DNA from: Candidatus Peribacteria bacterium
Lineage (GTDB): Bacteria > Patescibacteriota > Gracilibacteria > BD1-5 > UBA6164
Direction: 5' to 3'
DNA: 64,000 nt
Assembly (NCBI GenBank): GCA_023898505.1
Contig: CP060226.1
Location: 1,116,001 to 1,180,000 of the forward strand
Shown: in pieces, positions 1 to 9,895 of the stretch
Layout of the letters: each line of letters starts with the position of its first letter
Position numbering within the stretch: the stretch's first letter is position 1
Notes under the pieces: generated by a model
What the model saw: the letters and a program-made list of their open reading frames with translations, nothing else
The model's database searches: none
What the model was told of the DNA's origin: nothing
Program-made: the position numbers and the translations under genes

Positions 1-2
1 CA

Positions 3-221
3 ATAGTATCTATAGAACATATGTGTGTACATTTTCCTGGTTTTGATGATAGTGAGTACAAGCATAATGAAGAAGATACAATGATCGCTCAACTAACTAC
101 AAAGCTTGGTAATTTTATTATTGATAATGATCCAGATACAGTGGATATAGATAGCCTTAATTCTACAGAAAGGATGTGGGTAGATTTTTTGATACGTGCT
201 AGACTTCCAAAAGCAGCATAA
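3..221 (+). CDS. C-terminal fragment of an unidentified protein
   Basis: The frame is open from the window edge to a TAA at 219-221, so this is the 3' end of a gene that starts outside the window. An internal ATG at 21 would give 66 residues, but the frame continues upstream without a stop. The visible part is acidic, with no membrane segment or motif that I recognise. A strong hairpin terminator follows 24 bases downstream, which supports a real gene end here. Confidence 0.5.
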   Translation: MVSIEHMCVHFPGFDDSEYKHNEEDTMIAQLTTKLGNFIIDNDPDTVDIDSLNSTERMWVDFLIRARLPKAA

Positions 222-244
222 TCTTTGATTTTTTAGTTTGAAAT

Positions 245-279
245 ATGCTATACTCATCAAGTATAGCATTTATTTTTTG
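245..279 (+). terminator. Rho-independent terminator
   Basis: A perfect 10-bp stem (245-254 with 260-269, loop CATCA) is followed by TTATTTTTT. It terminates the partial gene ending at 221 and argues that the SulP gene starts downstream of it. Confidence 0.8.
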
Positions 280-282
280 CGA

Positions 283-2073
283 TTGAAATTACTCCTTTTT
301 AAAATCTTTCCTTTTCTGAATTGGATCGGAGAACTACGTCAGTGGTCAGTCCTGCGTGGAGATGTGGTTGCGGGGGTTACGGTAGCTTTTATCGTGGTGC
401 CACAATCTCTTGCTTATGCGGGGCTTGCAGGACTGCCGATAGAGGTGGGGCTGTATACGGCCTTTATCCCGGTGATGGTTGCAGGACTTTGGGGGTCAAG
501 TAAACAGATGTCGACGGGACCTGTAACGATTGTCTCACTCATGACCGCTACGGCGCTTGCTCCCTATGCAGGGCTGGATGTGTCGACCTATGTTACCTAT
601 GCTTCACTTCTTGCCATATTTATTGGGAGTATTTATCTGCTTCTTTCGGTATTGCGTCTGGGAGTAATGGTAGAGTTTTTATCACATCCAGTGATCATTG
701 GATTTACCAATGCGATTGCGATTATCACGATTGCTTCTCAGGCGGGAAAGATCTTTGGTATTTCTTATGATAAGGGAGCAAACTTTTTTGAGGGGATTTT
801 TAATCTCTATTTTGCCGTGATGCAAAATATCCACTATCCGACACTCATTTTTGGGGTTGGGACGATAGTCTTTCTGTTGATGATGGCACATTTCCTTCCG
901 AAGTTACCGAGAGTCCTCTTGTTGCTTATAGGGACCATTTTTATCTCCAAATTTTCTGGGTTTGATGGAAGTATTGTTCGAGATCTTCCTCATACGCTTC
1001 CCCATATGACCCTTCCATTTCTCGATTCTGAAGTTTGGAGTTTATCACTTTCTGAGTTACTCGATATAGGATTTTTTGCCCTTATTATATGACTGATTGG
1101 GTTTACAGAATCCGTCAGTGTCGCGAAGTATATCGGGACAAAGACAAGGCAGAAAGTAGACTCAAATAGTGAACTTATTGGTCAGTGATTGGCAAATATC
1201 AGCTCTGGAATTTTTGGTGGGTACGGAGTGGCAGGGTCATTCTCAAAAACCGCAGTAAATCTGAGATCAGGAGCCCAGACGGGGTTCTCATCAGTTGTTA
1301 CCGGAATCGTAGTGGGGATTACGATTTTATTTTTGACCGAGTATCTCTACTATCTTCCGATGGTGGTGCTGGCAGCCGTAATTATCGTTGCCGTTGCAGA
1401 TTTGTTTAAGGTTTCACCGATTATCAAAGCATGGAAAACAGAACGACACGATGGATATGTAGCACTGATTACTTTTGTGGTTACCCTCATACTGGCACCC
1501 AGTGTAGAACTTGGAATTGTCATTGGAGTATTGTTATCACTGATACTCTTTATCTATCGTACGATGCGAGCAAAGTTGATCGAGATAGCAAAGTATAAGG
1601 ATGGTCAGTACCGTGACGCAGAGATGTTTGGTCTAAAAACGAGCAAAGAAGTAGGAGTGTATCGTTTTGACGGAGTGATGTATTTTGCTAATGCTGGGTT
1701 TTTTGAAGATGCCCTCTTGGAAAGAGTGTCAGAAAAAAAGAAGCTCAAGTATATCGTGCTGGATCTTGAGTGGATGAGTGATGTAGATGCCACGGGGATA
1801 GAAGTGATGGAGCGTATTGTAGATCGTTTTGAGCAGATTGAAGTAAAAGTACTCTTGTGTGCTCTCCGAGTTCGTGTAATTAAAAAATTCATCCGTTCTG
1901 GATTTATTGATCGTTTTGGGAAAAAACACCTATTTGTAAATGTGGAGAATGCGATTGATTGGATTGATAATAAGCACAATCGTATCGATATTGAGGCACT
2001 AGCGGATTATATTCCAAAGAAGGGAGCGGATAAAGAATGAGGTGAGCTGTTGAAGAAGTATGTAGGGAAGTAG
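283..2073 (+). CDS. SulP-family anion transporter with STAS domain
   Basis: Predicted inner-membrane SLC26/SulP transporter of sulfate or other anions. The N-terminal part holds repeated hydrophobic helices, including PQSLAYAGLAGLP, typical of the SulP core; the last ~130 residues form a cytoplasmic STAS domain (YIVLDLEWMSDVDATGIE). The frame is closed by UGA at 1090, 1186 and 2038; reading these as Gly restores one protein of ~596 residues ending at TAG 2071-2073. The second UGA supplies the Gly of the family motif ELIGQGLAN. The start is uncertain: TTG codons at 238, 277 and 283 are in frame, and 238 lies before the terminator stem, so a downstream TTG is preferred. The substrate cannot be told from sequence. 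Confidence 0.85.
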
Positions 2074-2160
2074 AGTGTATCGCAAATAATAACCTCAAAT
2101 AATCAAATCAATCAATTCGTTCCTTCTTGCATATTTACCTTCCTTCAATACCCTTGTAGT

Positions 2161-2316
2161 ATGCCAACCCTTAAAAAACATCTTCCATTTTTGATTGTTG
2201 TCACCGTAGTGATTACTATCCCTTTTTTGTATCGTATCATCGATACGAAGATACAGGAGCATCGTTGTGAACAAATTGGGAAAGAGTGGAATCTACTTCT
2301 TAAGTCGTGTAAATAA
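2161..2316 (+). CDS. Small single-pass membrane protein (51 aa)
   Basis: An ATG-initiated ORF of 51 codons with a hydrophobic segment at residues ~9-25 (PFLIVVTVVITIPFLY), then a charged tail with two cysteines. Its TAA overlaps the ATG of the following hydrolase by one base, which suggests translational coupling and a two-gene operon. No family recognised. Confidence 0.6.
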   Translation: MPTLKKHLPFLIVVTVVITIPFLYRIIDTKIQEHRCEQIGKEWNLLLKSCK

Positions 2317-3827
2317 TGAATTTTTCAAACCTTTCAAATACGGCATTTATTGATAGGAAATATCGTTACTCTATATACTTTGTTGTATTATTGGTAATGG
2401 TGTATTTACTACTATTAATTTTTGCAAAACGTATAGAAACGTCGGTGAGCTTTCCTGCAGTACATTATAATGTTCAAGAATTATCAGGATATATTTCAAA
2501 GAATATTACTTTTGAAGAAATTAATGTTACTTCTGAAGATGGTGATACTATCAATGGGCTCTATGCTGAGGGTCGTATTCCCAATAAAATCGTATATTAT
2601 TTTCATGGTAATGGGGGATCACTTGAATACTTTTACTCAGAAATTGCGTATATCCTCAGTCTTGGCTATACCGTTATCGCTTTTGATTATCCAGGGTATG
2701 GGAAAAGTAGTGGATATCCCTATGAACAAAAAGTATATACCTATGCGAGAGACTTTTTTGCATATTTGCAAGATCAAAAAGGAATCCGAGAAGAAGATAC
2801 AGTGATTTGGTGATATAGTATTGGGACGGCAATAGCTGTAGACTTTGCCGTACAGCATCCAGTAGAGCGTTTGATTCTCGTTGCCCCATTAAGCTCTCGA
2901 TATGATATGTCGCGTGCGATGGTTGGTTTTCCGATACAAAAATACCTTTGAATGGCGAACTCTTTGGATTCGTTAGAAAAAATAAAAAACATTTCTATTC
3001 CAACCCTGATTATTCATGGAAATAGTGATAATATTGTTCCTTTTGAGCAAGGGAAAAAATTGTTTTCAGCCTCTCCTTCAAAAAATAAGTATTTTATTGA
3101 ACTTGATGGTTGGGGACATAATTATATCCTCAGTTCCTTTGCAAATGAACTCAAAGGGGTATTTATTAATTTTATATCGAGTTGAGTTCTTGGGGAGAGG
3201 TACGTGTACTTAGATGACTCTGAAAAAAAACATCTTTTACAACTCTCACTAAGAGCATCATTTGATTTTGATAGTGATGATTCGCTGACAAAGTATGTTG
3301 ATCCTCAGATACACTTCAATAACCTCCAGTATGTTCCCAAAAATTTAGAATATATTGGTTCTGAGTATGTACATGATACCAAAAGAAATTTACAGCTTCG
3401 TAGAGATGCAAATGAGATGTTTCAGCGTATGACTGAGGATTTCTATGATACTTTTAAAGAAAAAATTGATGTTGTAAGTGCCTATCGCAGTTATATCTAT
3501 CAGAAGTGAATCAAGGATAGAGGATGCTCCGATGATTTATGTGCAAAAGCTGGGTATTCTGAACACCAAACAGGTTTAGCGGTTGATTTATGGGAAGCAT
3601 CTACGGATCAGGAGTTCTTATCACAACCAAAACTACAGAGGTACTACGATTGGTTAGATACGAGAGCATATCTCTATGGATTTACAAATACCTATCAGAA
3701 ATGAAAAGAAGTGGATGGGTATGAGATAGAGCCATGGCACTGGAGGTATGTGGGGATTCAACTGGCAACGGAGCTTCATGAGTCAGATCAGACGTTTGCA
3801 GAATACTATTATGCACAAAAAAAATAA
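2316..3827 (+). CDS. Alpha/beta hydrolase fused to VanY-type (M15B) D,D-carboxypeptidase
   Basis: One 503-residue frame once UGA at 2811, 2949, 3183, 3507 and 3702 is read as Gly. After an N-terminal membrane anchor (residues ~20-37) comes an alpha/beta-hydrolase domain with the HGNGG oxyanion region and nucleophile elbow GYSIG, whose first Gly is a UGA; its Asp/His region includes LIIHGNSDNIVP and GWGHN. The C-terminal ~210 residues are a VanY/LAS peptidase with SEHQTGLAVDL and EPWHWRY, which hold the zinc ligands and catalytic Glu. The two domains meet at the UGA at 3183; no TAA or TAG lies between them. M15B enzymes trim the terminal D-Ala of peptidoglycan stems, so a membrane-tethered wall enzyme is likely. 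If UGA were a stop here, it would be two adjacent genes. Confidence 0.8.
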
Positions 3828-3852
3828 TCCCGACTTGTCGGGATTATTTTTC
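3823..3852. terminator. Bidirectional terminator
   Basis: An 11-bp perfect stem (3823-3833 with 3838-3848) flanked by A-rich and T-rich tracts sits between convergent genes and overlaps the stop of the hydrolase-VanY gene. Confidence 0.85.
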
Positions 3853-4122
3853 TGAGTGAGCGATTTCTGCTTCAATTTCTTCTTCGATTTCACGCTGCAT
3901 CGAGATTTGTTTCAAAAGATTACGCTTTTTTCGTTTTTCATTTTCCTCTTTGAGGTATTTCATCGTGATATGTATGATTGGAATCATATAATATATCAGT
4001 ACTATTAACAAGATACTTGCTATCCCAATAATGGTGTACTGTAGGGGAGAAAAATCTATGATGCGAGTAAGTGATGCGTAGATGTTTTCTGGATCAGTAT
4101 ATGTATAATTAAATCCTACCAT
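3844..4122 (-). CDS. Small membrane protein with charged tail
   Basis: 92 residues: one strong transmembrane helix (residues ~28-50, YTIIGIASILLIVLIYYMIPI), then a highly charged Lys/Glu-rich, probably coiled-coil C-terminus. It lies just downstream of the sortase gene on the same strand (25-base gap), so both may be one transcript. No known family recognised; a sortase-associated role is only inferred from position. Confidence 0.65.
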   Translation of the reverse strand: MVGFNYTYTDPENIYASLTRIIDFSPLQYTIIGIASILLIVLIYYMIPIIHITMKYLKEENEKRKKRNLLKQISMQREIEEEIEAEIAHSEK

Positions 4123-4147
4123 AGTAATAGGGAAAATAAGATATAAA

Positions 4148-5146
4148 TTATGCGTCTTCTTCTAACTCTCCGACCACAATAAGTCTATTGAGAGTTGTCC
4201 CTACTGGCCAACACGTCATGAGGGTGATTTCTGACAAATCTTTGTTGCGCTTTATGACATCGACATCTCCTGGTTTTATGACGTATTTCTCTCGGATAGT
4301 ATAGGTATACTTTTTTTGTCCATAATACACGACGATTTTATCATCATATACCACTTTATCAAGGAGAGCAAAGACATCGTTGTATTGACCATCCATCCAT
4401 GGGAAGTTTGATGAGTGTCCAAAGATAAAGGTATTTCCATGATTTCCTGGTGTAGCACTTCCAGGGTAGCGGATCACTCCATTTTCGAGTTCTTTCATAA
4501 AGATATCATTGAGTTCTCCTTCTCCACTTACTTTTTTATTTTGGATGTCAATCAGAGGAATATTTTTCCCGATCTTTGGGATAACAATTCTATTTTCGTA
4601 GGGAGTAATTTCGATATCGAGTTGCACATTTTCCGTATTTGATTTACGAACTATGTTTTTCATAGAAAATGGAGAAAGTTCATCGTTTTGGACTGCTGCT
4701 ACTTTTTCTTCTTCCTCTTCTTGCTTTTGTTTATTTTCTTCTAGTTTCTTTCCGAGTTCTGATGCCTGTACTGATTCAATAATTGAGTGTTCTGTTTCTG
4801 CGAGGGCTTCTTTTTGAAAATAGCTTTTTGCGATGTTATAGTAGGCACTATAGTTTGTCCCCACAAGGAGGAGTACAAATATAAATGCTGATGTGGAAAT
4901 ATATTTTATAAGCATCCATATACCAGAAACAATAGAATTTCCGATGTTTTTCTGGATTTCTTGAGTGATATTTTCAGCATCATCGATACGGATTTCATCG
5001 TGCTCCATAGTCATACCATCGAGACCAAAGTCAGCGATATTAATGCTTTCATTGGTATCATCAAACTGTATACTTTCGAGAATATCTTCGTGGTTCATAA
5101 GAATATTTTTATTTTTATTTTGGTTTTCCTCTATATTGTAGCACAT
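4148..5146 (-). CDS. Sortase (class D/E-like transpeptidase)
   Basis: Membrane-anchored cysteine transpeptidase that attaches surface proteins to the cell wall. Residues 1-75 are acidic and cytoplasmic, ~76-100 form a transmembrane helix, 115-150 are Glu/Lys-rich coiled coil, and 180-332 are the sortase fold. Catalytic residues are visible: His244 in FGHSS, Cys312 in TLMTCWPVG, Arg321 in TLNRL. The spacing of only two residues between TLxTC and the P/TLNR loop is typical of class D/E-like enzymes. An alternative start is the ATG at 5095 (MNHEDILES), which would drop 17 Asn/Lys-rich residues. No in-frame UGA. Substrates may include the secreted proteins at 45-48 kb, but no clear LPxTG motif was seen there. 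Confidence 0.9.
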   Translation of the reverse strand: MCYNIEENQNKNKNILMNHEDILESIQFDDTNESINIADFGLDGMTMEHDEIRIDDAENITQEIQKNIGNSIVSGIWMLIKYISTSAFIFVLLLVGTNYSAYYNIAKSYFQKEALAETEHSIIESVQASELGKKLEENKQKQEEEEEKVAAVQNDELSPFSMKNIVRKSNTENVQLDIEITPYENRIVIPKIGKNIPLIDIQNKKVSGEGELNDIFMKELENGVIRYPGSATPGNHGNTFIFGHSSNFPWMDGQYNDVFALLDKVVYDDKIVVYYGQKKYTYTIREKYVIKPGDVDVIKRNKDLSEITLMTCWPVGTTLNRLIVVGELEEDA

Positions 5147-5238
5147 TGTTTTCTATTGCTCCAAACATTCGTCTTGAAAAGAACTTGAATTTTTTAAGTT
5201 TTTACTTATTATTTTTTTAATTATGTTCTAGAATTGAT

Positions 5239-5697
5239 ATGATTATGGCAAGAAAATACGAAAAAAGTTCTTGAGGAGTGGTGTATCGTAAAAAGTGAGA
5301 TCGCATTGAGGTCCTGCTTTTGAAGTGGCTGAACTCAAAAGAACAGGAGGAATATGTTATTCCTAAAGGAAAAATTGAACCTTGAGAGGTGGCAAAAGAT
5401 ACGGCGATTCGTGAAATTAGCGAGGAGGCGGGTTTATTGAAACAAGACCTTGAATTGATTAAATTTATCACTAAACTGAACTACACATTCACTGCAGGGT
5501 ATTTAGAAGACACCCCTGTAGTTGATAAAGATGTGTATCTATTTTTAGTTCGTTATCATGGAGACAAAGATCCTGTGGTTGCGAAAGAAGAGCGTTTTGT
5601 TGGCTATAAGTGGGTCAGCCTTGCAGAACTTGAAAAGATGCAGTTGCGTTTTGATTTACAGGGAATTGTTGCTCGAAATAAGACTTATTTTATATAA
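5239..5697 (+). CDS. Nudix hydrolase
   Basis: Nucleoside-diphosphate-X hydrolase, 152 residues. The Nudix box GX5EX7REXXEEXG is complete: GKIEPGE, seven residues, then REISEEAGL. The Gly before the first Glu is a UGA, as are two N-terminal Gly codons. The start is ATG 5239 or 5245 (MARKYEKSSGG). The N-terminal GGVVYR...VLLLKW strand pattern fits enzymes that hydrolyse dinucleoside polyphosphates or damaged nucleotides; the substrate is unknown. It is 10 bases from the next gene, so probably cotranscribed with it. Confidence 0.88.
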
Positions 5698-5706
5698 TTT
5701 TACCGT

Positions 5707-6180
5707 ATGTTACAGTTACAGTATACAGGGAGTGATCTCGTGATAGAAGCCGGAAATAAAAAGTCAGTTGTTTTTCATACGACGGACCAAACTGTTGAGA
5801 TTGATGGAATAGATGTAAGTTTTCCAGGAGAATATGAAAAAGGGGGGATTTTATGAGAAGTAAAAGAATATTTAGATACTCTTTTTTACATCTTTAGTAT
5901 TGAAGGGAAGCGTTTGTGTATCGTGACTTCTGATAGCTTTGAACTGAGAGAGGAAATTCTCAAGTTTTTCGGTGATGTAGATATCTTAGTGATTGTTGGT
6001 ACCAAGGGGGCGGCAAAAGTATTTGAAAGTATTGAGGCAAAAGTAGTCGTACCATATGGAGAAGGGACTGCTGTGTTTTTGAATACGTTGGGACAACATG
6101 TAGAACCAGTAGCAAATTATAAGATCAAGGCAGAACTGCCAATTGATACCACAGAATTTGTGCATCTAGAGATGTCATAA
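5707..6180 (+). CDS. MBL-fold-like protein (UlaG-type, degenerate)
   Basis: 157 residues after reading the UGA at 5854 as Gly (KGGILGEVKEY). The pattern SFPGEYEKGGI followed by beta-rich segments resembles the short metallo-beta-lactamase-fold proteins common in CPR genomes. No HxHxDH zinc motif is present, so catalysis by the usual mechanism is unlikely. It follows the Nudix gene closely and ends one base before a strong hairpin. The family assignment is tentative. Confidence 0.55.
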
Positions 6181-6212
6181 AAATAGCCCCGATTATCGGG
6201 GCTATTTTTATG
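6181..6212. terminator. Bidirectional terminator
   Basis: A 12-bp perfect stem (6181-6192 with 6196-6207), loop TTA, with a T-tract on both strands, between two convergent genes. Confidence 0.85.
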
Positions 6213-7428
6213 ACATCTCTAGTTTTTTTATGGCTTTTTGGAGAGATATCTCCACAGCATCATGCTGTCTTTGGAGTATGGTATGCATGCTGATAATCAT
6301 GGCAACCATATTGATGTTTGATTTTGAGAGGATGTCTTCGATACCGATAATGGTAGATATTTTCTTCACTTCAGGAGTGTATATCTGGGCATCTTTTATA
6401 AAGCGTACTCCAGAAAGTTTTCCAGAACGAATATGTGAAAGAAAAAATGTTTCTATAAAGACATTATTTCCTCCTCCTCCGATAATAAAAAAGGTATGAG
6501 GGCAGATATCATCACCAATGATTTCTTTGAGCCCAAGCAGTACCATCTCTCAAAATAGTGCGAGAAACTTTTGTTTTTCTTCCTCATAGATACCGTCTTC
6601 TCCAATCTCTGCAATAATCTCAGACTTTCACTTTTTGCTCGTTTCCTGGATAATCTTTACGAGATCATGTATTCATGATTCTATGGTAATAGAGCCGAGG
6701 GTATAATGAGGGCTTGTTTTTACAGTGATATAGGAGTGAGTATTTCAGATATTGATAACCACCATTCATTCTTCTGGTTCCCAGAGTTTTGAGATGGCAT
6801 AATTTTCAGGAATTATTTTTATAATATTTTTCCCAATAATATTTCCAATCGTATTAATCGTGAGAATATCTGTGCGCTTTGCAAAGATCTGTGTGATATC
6901 AAACTTGATATTTTTCCCCTGATGTTTGAGGGGATTATGATAGGATTTCCCATCGATATGAATCCCTGATATATCACTTACGCATACTTCGATGTCTTGC
7001 TTGGTGATACCGAGATGACTTTCGAGTTGTTGCAATGAGCTTTGTAATCCATTGTATTGGGTTTCCGATATTATGGTATCTAGCTCTTCGAGATCAATGG
7101 GAGCATCAGGATGTTTGCGGATGTGATTAATCTTATACGAAAAAAGCGAAGGAATACCGACAAAACAATTTACCACAATAGTATCGATAGTAGTCTTTGC
7201 TTCCTGTTCAGCTTTTTCAACGGCGATTTTGATATTATCTGTCAGCCCTTTTATATGGTGTATCTCTCCCGATACGATATCATGAAAGGATTGTCTTTTT
7301 TCTCCATATCCCAAGAGTTCAACCTTTTCTTTTCAAAATCTGCAGATAGAAACACGGATTTTGTAACTTCCGACATCTACGACTCCGATAACTGGACTCT
7401 CGATCTGGTGACGTTTGAATTGATTCAA
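6208..7428 (-). CDS. FtsA/PilM-like actin-fold ATPase
   Basis: About 406 residues. The N-terminus VVDVGSYKIRVSI matches the phosphate-1 motif of FtsA/PilM/MreB-type actin-fold ATPases; the 1C-like insert follows, and FFIIGGGGNN near the C-terminus matches the adenosine motif. Several UGA codons interrupt it (6550, 6628 and 7341 among them) and are read as Gly, including ICRFGKEKV. The best start is TTG at 7428, seven codons after the stop of the TPR gene in the same frame. FtsA tethers FtsZ to the membrane; PilM is the type IV pilus paralogue. With no ftsZ or pilN/O next to it, I cannot decide between them. Confidence 0.75.
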
Positions 7429-7449
7429 ATTGAGAAATCTTACAAAGTA

Positions 7450-7956
7450 TTACTTGCCAATACGTTTTAATAGTGAGTTTCCTTCGGTGATATGTCCTGA
7501 TCCAATCAGTGCCATAGCCAGGTCTTCCGTGATAAGTTCATCTTCTGGTGCGATATTGAGCGCACGTTTGAGAATCGTAATACCTCTGTCTGTTTGTCCG
7601 ACCATCGTATATGCCCAACCAAGATTACGAAGGACCTCTGAGTTGTTTCCCATGAGGGAGTTTGATTTTTCTAGATAGATAATTGCAGATTCTATCTCTT
7701 CTTGAGACAAAAGGATAAACCCTTTCAGATAGTTTCCTGTAGCGGATTCAGGATTGAGCTCAAGAGCATAGTCTACGGCTGTCAGTGCCTTGTCGAGTTT
7801 CGTTTCATACAGATAGATGTCTGAAAGCTCTTCATAGAGGCGATAATCGCCGTGATAGATGCTGATGCTTTCTTCAAGCATCAGAATCGCTTCTTTAAAT
7901 TTTTTGTCTAATTTTAGTTGTTCAATTTTGAGAATAGTGTCTTTGATTTTATCCAT
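7450..7956 (-). CDS. TPR-repeat protein
   Basis: 168 residues from ATG 7956 (MDKIKDTILK); an upstream ATG at 7977 adds seven residues. Tandem 34-residue helical repeats carry the TPR signature (AVDYALELNPESATGNYLKG, LRNLGWAYTMVGQTDRGITI, LKRALNIAPED). TPRs are scaffolds for protein complexes. It is cotranscribed with the FtsA/PilM-like gene 21 bases downstream, so it may be a pilus or division accessory factor. Confidence 0.8.
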   Translation of the reverse strand: MDKIKDTILKIEQLKLDKKFKEAILMLEESISIYHGDYRLYEELSDIYLYETKLDKALTAVDYALELNPESATGNYLKGFILLSQEEIESAIIYLEKSNSLMGNNSEVLRNLGWAYTMVGQTDRGITILKRALNIAPEDELITEDLAMALIGSGHITEGNSLLKRIGK

Positions 7957-8060
7957 GGACCATAGTAAGTGATACATAATAGACTCATTGTATTCTAAGT
8001 ATGCTAAAAATCAATAGGGTTTTAATAATAAAAGAAGCACAACCTTTCTTATTATTTTTT

Positions 8061-8149
8061 ATGGCTCCTTATAGAGGGATTCGCCGCAAGTCGGGCATCC
8101 GAGAGATAATTGATTCAAACAAAAAAGCGATACTCTTATTCATCGTATC
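8061..8149 (-). repeat. tRNA-tail/hairpin unit, copy C
   Basis: On the minus strand the unit ends in a tRNA-like 3' tail with CCA (8061-8083) that resembles, but does not equal, the tRNA-Gln tail. Upstream of it is a hairpin with stem GATAC/GTATC and the 11-base loop TCTTATTCATC (plus-strand sense, 8129-8149). It is the most degenerate of four related units. Confidence 0.6.
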
Positions 8150-8246
8150 ACCTTCTGTTTTCATTGCAATTTCTTCTCTCCGTTCGAATCCTTTTATTTT
8201 TTCCTTTCTAGCTTTATTCTTTTAACCTTAAGCTTTTATCTTAATT

Positions 8247-8340
8247 ATGGCTGGGATAGAGGGATTCGGTTTGCATTACAGACTGTTTTACACTCAGTAA
8301 TTCTCACCCCGTCGGTGATTGTTCCTATTCGTCACAATCA
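8247..8340 (-). repeat. tRNA-Gln-tail/hairpin unit, copy D
   Basis: Positions 8247-8268 repeat exactly the 3' end of the tRNA-Gln gene 211 bases away (T arm, acceptor and CCA, 22 bp). Next to it is a hairpin with a 7-bp stem (8316-8322 with 8334-8340) and an 11-base loop, TCCTATTCGTC, differing at two positions from the loop of the other copies. Confidence 0.7.
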
Positions 8341-8416
8341 ATTTTTTTCTTGGCTAATCACCAGAAAAAAATCAAAGCCTCTATTCTCACCCTCGATATC
8401 AATGCTTTAAAATTTC

Positions 8417-8448
8417 AAAAACACACCTTCTAACTATCAGGTGTGTTT
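8417..8448 (-). terminator. Terminator after tRNA-Gln
   Basis: A 10-bp perfect stem (8419-8428 with 8439-8448), followed on the minus strand by a T-rich run, 10 bases downstream of the tRNA 3' end. Confidence 0.7.
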
Positions 8449-8458
8449 CTCAATTTCA

Positions 8459-8532
8459 TGGCTGGGATAGAGGGATTCGAACCCCCGATAGCGGATTCAG
8501 AGTCCGCGGCCTTACCGCTTGGCGATATCCCA
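8459..8532 (-). tRNA. tRNA-Gln (CUG anticodon), CCA encoded
   Basis: A complete cloverleaf: acceptor TGGGATA/TATCCCA, anticodon stem GCGGA/TCCGC with loop CTCTGAA (anticodon CTG), T loop TTCGAAT and an encoded CCA at 8459-8461. The stretch between this gene and the TPR gene (7978-8458) holds no convincing CDS, only two tRNA-tail/hairpin units. Confidence 0.93.
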
Positions 8533-8573
8533 AAATAAAAACCACCCCTAACATTCCTACAAAGAGGAATATT

Positions 8574-8612
8574 TTCCCCTCCTTACTAAGGAGGGGATTA
8601 AGGGGAGGTCTT
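8574..8612. repeat. Palindromic GC-rich dispersed repeat
   Basis: CCCCTCCTTACTAAGGAGGG followed by a TTAAGGGGAGG-like arm, just downstream of rplL. The same palindrome family is found inside the UPF0489 gene at 18.6-19.2 kb. On the minus strand it may also serve as the rplL terminator. Confidence 0.7.
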
Positions 8613-8617
8613 TATAA

Positions 8618-8998
8618 TTATTTCAATTCAACAGTAGCTCCAACTTCTTCAAGTTTTCCTTTGATTTCTTCAGCTTCAGCTTTATCAACTCCTTCTTTTA
8701 CATTTCCTCCATTATCAGCAAGGTCTTTTGCTTCCTTAAGTCCAAGACCAGTAATTTCTCTGATAACTTTGATAACAGCGATTTTTTGTCCTCCTGCAGA
8801 AGTAAGAACAACATCTTTTGTTGAAGGTCCGTCTTCTCCAGCACCTGCATCACCACCAGCGGCAGCAACCATAACAGGAGCAGCAGCAGAAACACCAAAT
8901 TCTTCTTCCATAGCACTTACAAGATCATTAAGCTCTACGATAGAAAGCTCTTTTACAAGATCCATAATTTTTGCAGCATTTGCGCTTAATTCAGCCAT
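8618..8998 (-). CDS. rplL: Ribosomal protein L7/L12
   Basis: 126 residues, usual length for the stalk protein. It has an N-terminal dimerisation helix (MDLVKELSIVELNDLVSAME), an Ala/Gly-rich hinge (~38-55) and the C-terminal factor-binding domain (KIAVIKVIREITGLGLKEAK). The ATG at 8998 is chosen over the longer frame because it matches the family start MAELS. It recruits translation GTPases and lies downstream of rplJ, as usual, but with an unusually long 198-base spacer that contains a dispersed repeat. Confidence 0.97.
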   Translation of the reverse strand: MAELSANAAKIMDLVKELSIVELNDLVSAMEEEFGVSAAAPVMVAAAGGDAGAGEDGPSTKDVVLTSAGGQKIAVIKVIREITGLGLKEAKDLADNGGNVKEGVDKAEAEEIKGKLEEVGATVELK

Positions 8999-9033
8999 AA
9001 TACAAAAATATAAAAAATAAAATATATTCCATG

Positions 9034-9125
9034 TCATCCCGAGTGTAGTGAAACGGAATCGAGGGATCCCTGTTGTATTCACTGTTCGGAAAGAGAGATT
9101 TCTCCATTCCACTTCTTTTGGTCGA
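9034..9125. repeat. Dispersed GTCATCCCGAG-type repeat in the rplJ-rplL spacer
   Basis: This sequence (GTCATCCCGAG...GGAATCGAGGGATCCCT...GAAATGACTGG) belongs to the REP-like repeats found between genes in many environmental genomes. Related pieces occur at 39.29-39.37, 48.66 and 51.37 kb. Confidence 0.6.
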
Positions 9126-9196
9126 AATGACTGGAGTGTCTAGCTTGAGGGCTAGTGCCTCCCCCTTATTACAGGGAGAGTATACCAGATTTCAAA

Positions 9197-9850
9197 CTAT
9201 GCTTCTGTTTTTTCTTCTGCAGCTGGAGTCTCTGCCACCACTTCTGCTGGTGTTTCAGGAGCTACGGGAGCTGTTTCTACTGTTTCTTCAGCTTTTGCCT
9301 CAGGAGCAGCTTCTGTCCTCTTTCCTTCGAGTTCTCCAACTTTTGCTTTTCCTTGAGTTTCTAACTCTTTAGCTGCAGCATCAAAGAATCTTGCCAATCC
9401 AGAAATCGGAGATTTCATAGATCCAACCAGTCTTCCAAGAAGTGTTTCTCTTGAAGGAAGTCCAGCAATCACTTTTGTTGCTTCAGCATCTTTCACTTCC
9501 CCTTCAAAGTATGAACCAGTCCATACGATTCTATCTTTCGTTTTCTTCATAAACTCATTGAGTTTCCCGAGACCTGCTACTGCATCTTCGTTTGAACATA
9601 CAAGAGCGATTTGCCCTGGCATAAGATCATCACTAATCTCTACATTATATACTTCTTTAAATGCAATCTTGATAAGTGTTTTCTTTGCAAGAGTAAACGT
9701 AGCCCCTACTTCTCTTAAGTTTCTTCTCAAATTACTAATTTCTTCCACACTGAGTGCAGTGTTAGAAGTAAAGGCAACAGCCTTTGCTCCCTCAAGGGCA
9801 ACTTTTAGTTCTTCAAGAATTTCTCACTTTTTGCTTTTACTAACTGCCAT
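9197..9850 (-). CDS. rplJ: Ribosomal protein L10
   Basis: 217 residues; base of the L7/L12 stalk. Start ATG 9850: MAVSKSKKGEILEELK, where Gly9 is a UGA. The family core is clear: SVEEISNLRRNLREVGATFTLAKKTLIKIAF and GPYFEG-like WTGSYFEGEV. The C-terminus has a ~45-residue Ala/Glu/Pro-rich extension beyond the usual end of L10, typical of low-complexity tails. Translation up to the first Met after the UGA would lose the rRNA-binding N-terminus, so readthrough as Gly is required. Confidence 0.95.
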
Positions 9851-9895
9851 GACGCGATAATTACAAATTACAAAATAAATGTATTGGTATTAAAA

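Noticed and set aside
8001..8225. A 74-residue plus-strand ORF
   Set aside because: It runs through a tRNA-tail/hairpin unit, its sequence is low complexity, and no start context or family is seen.
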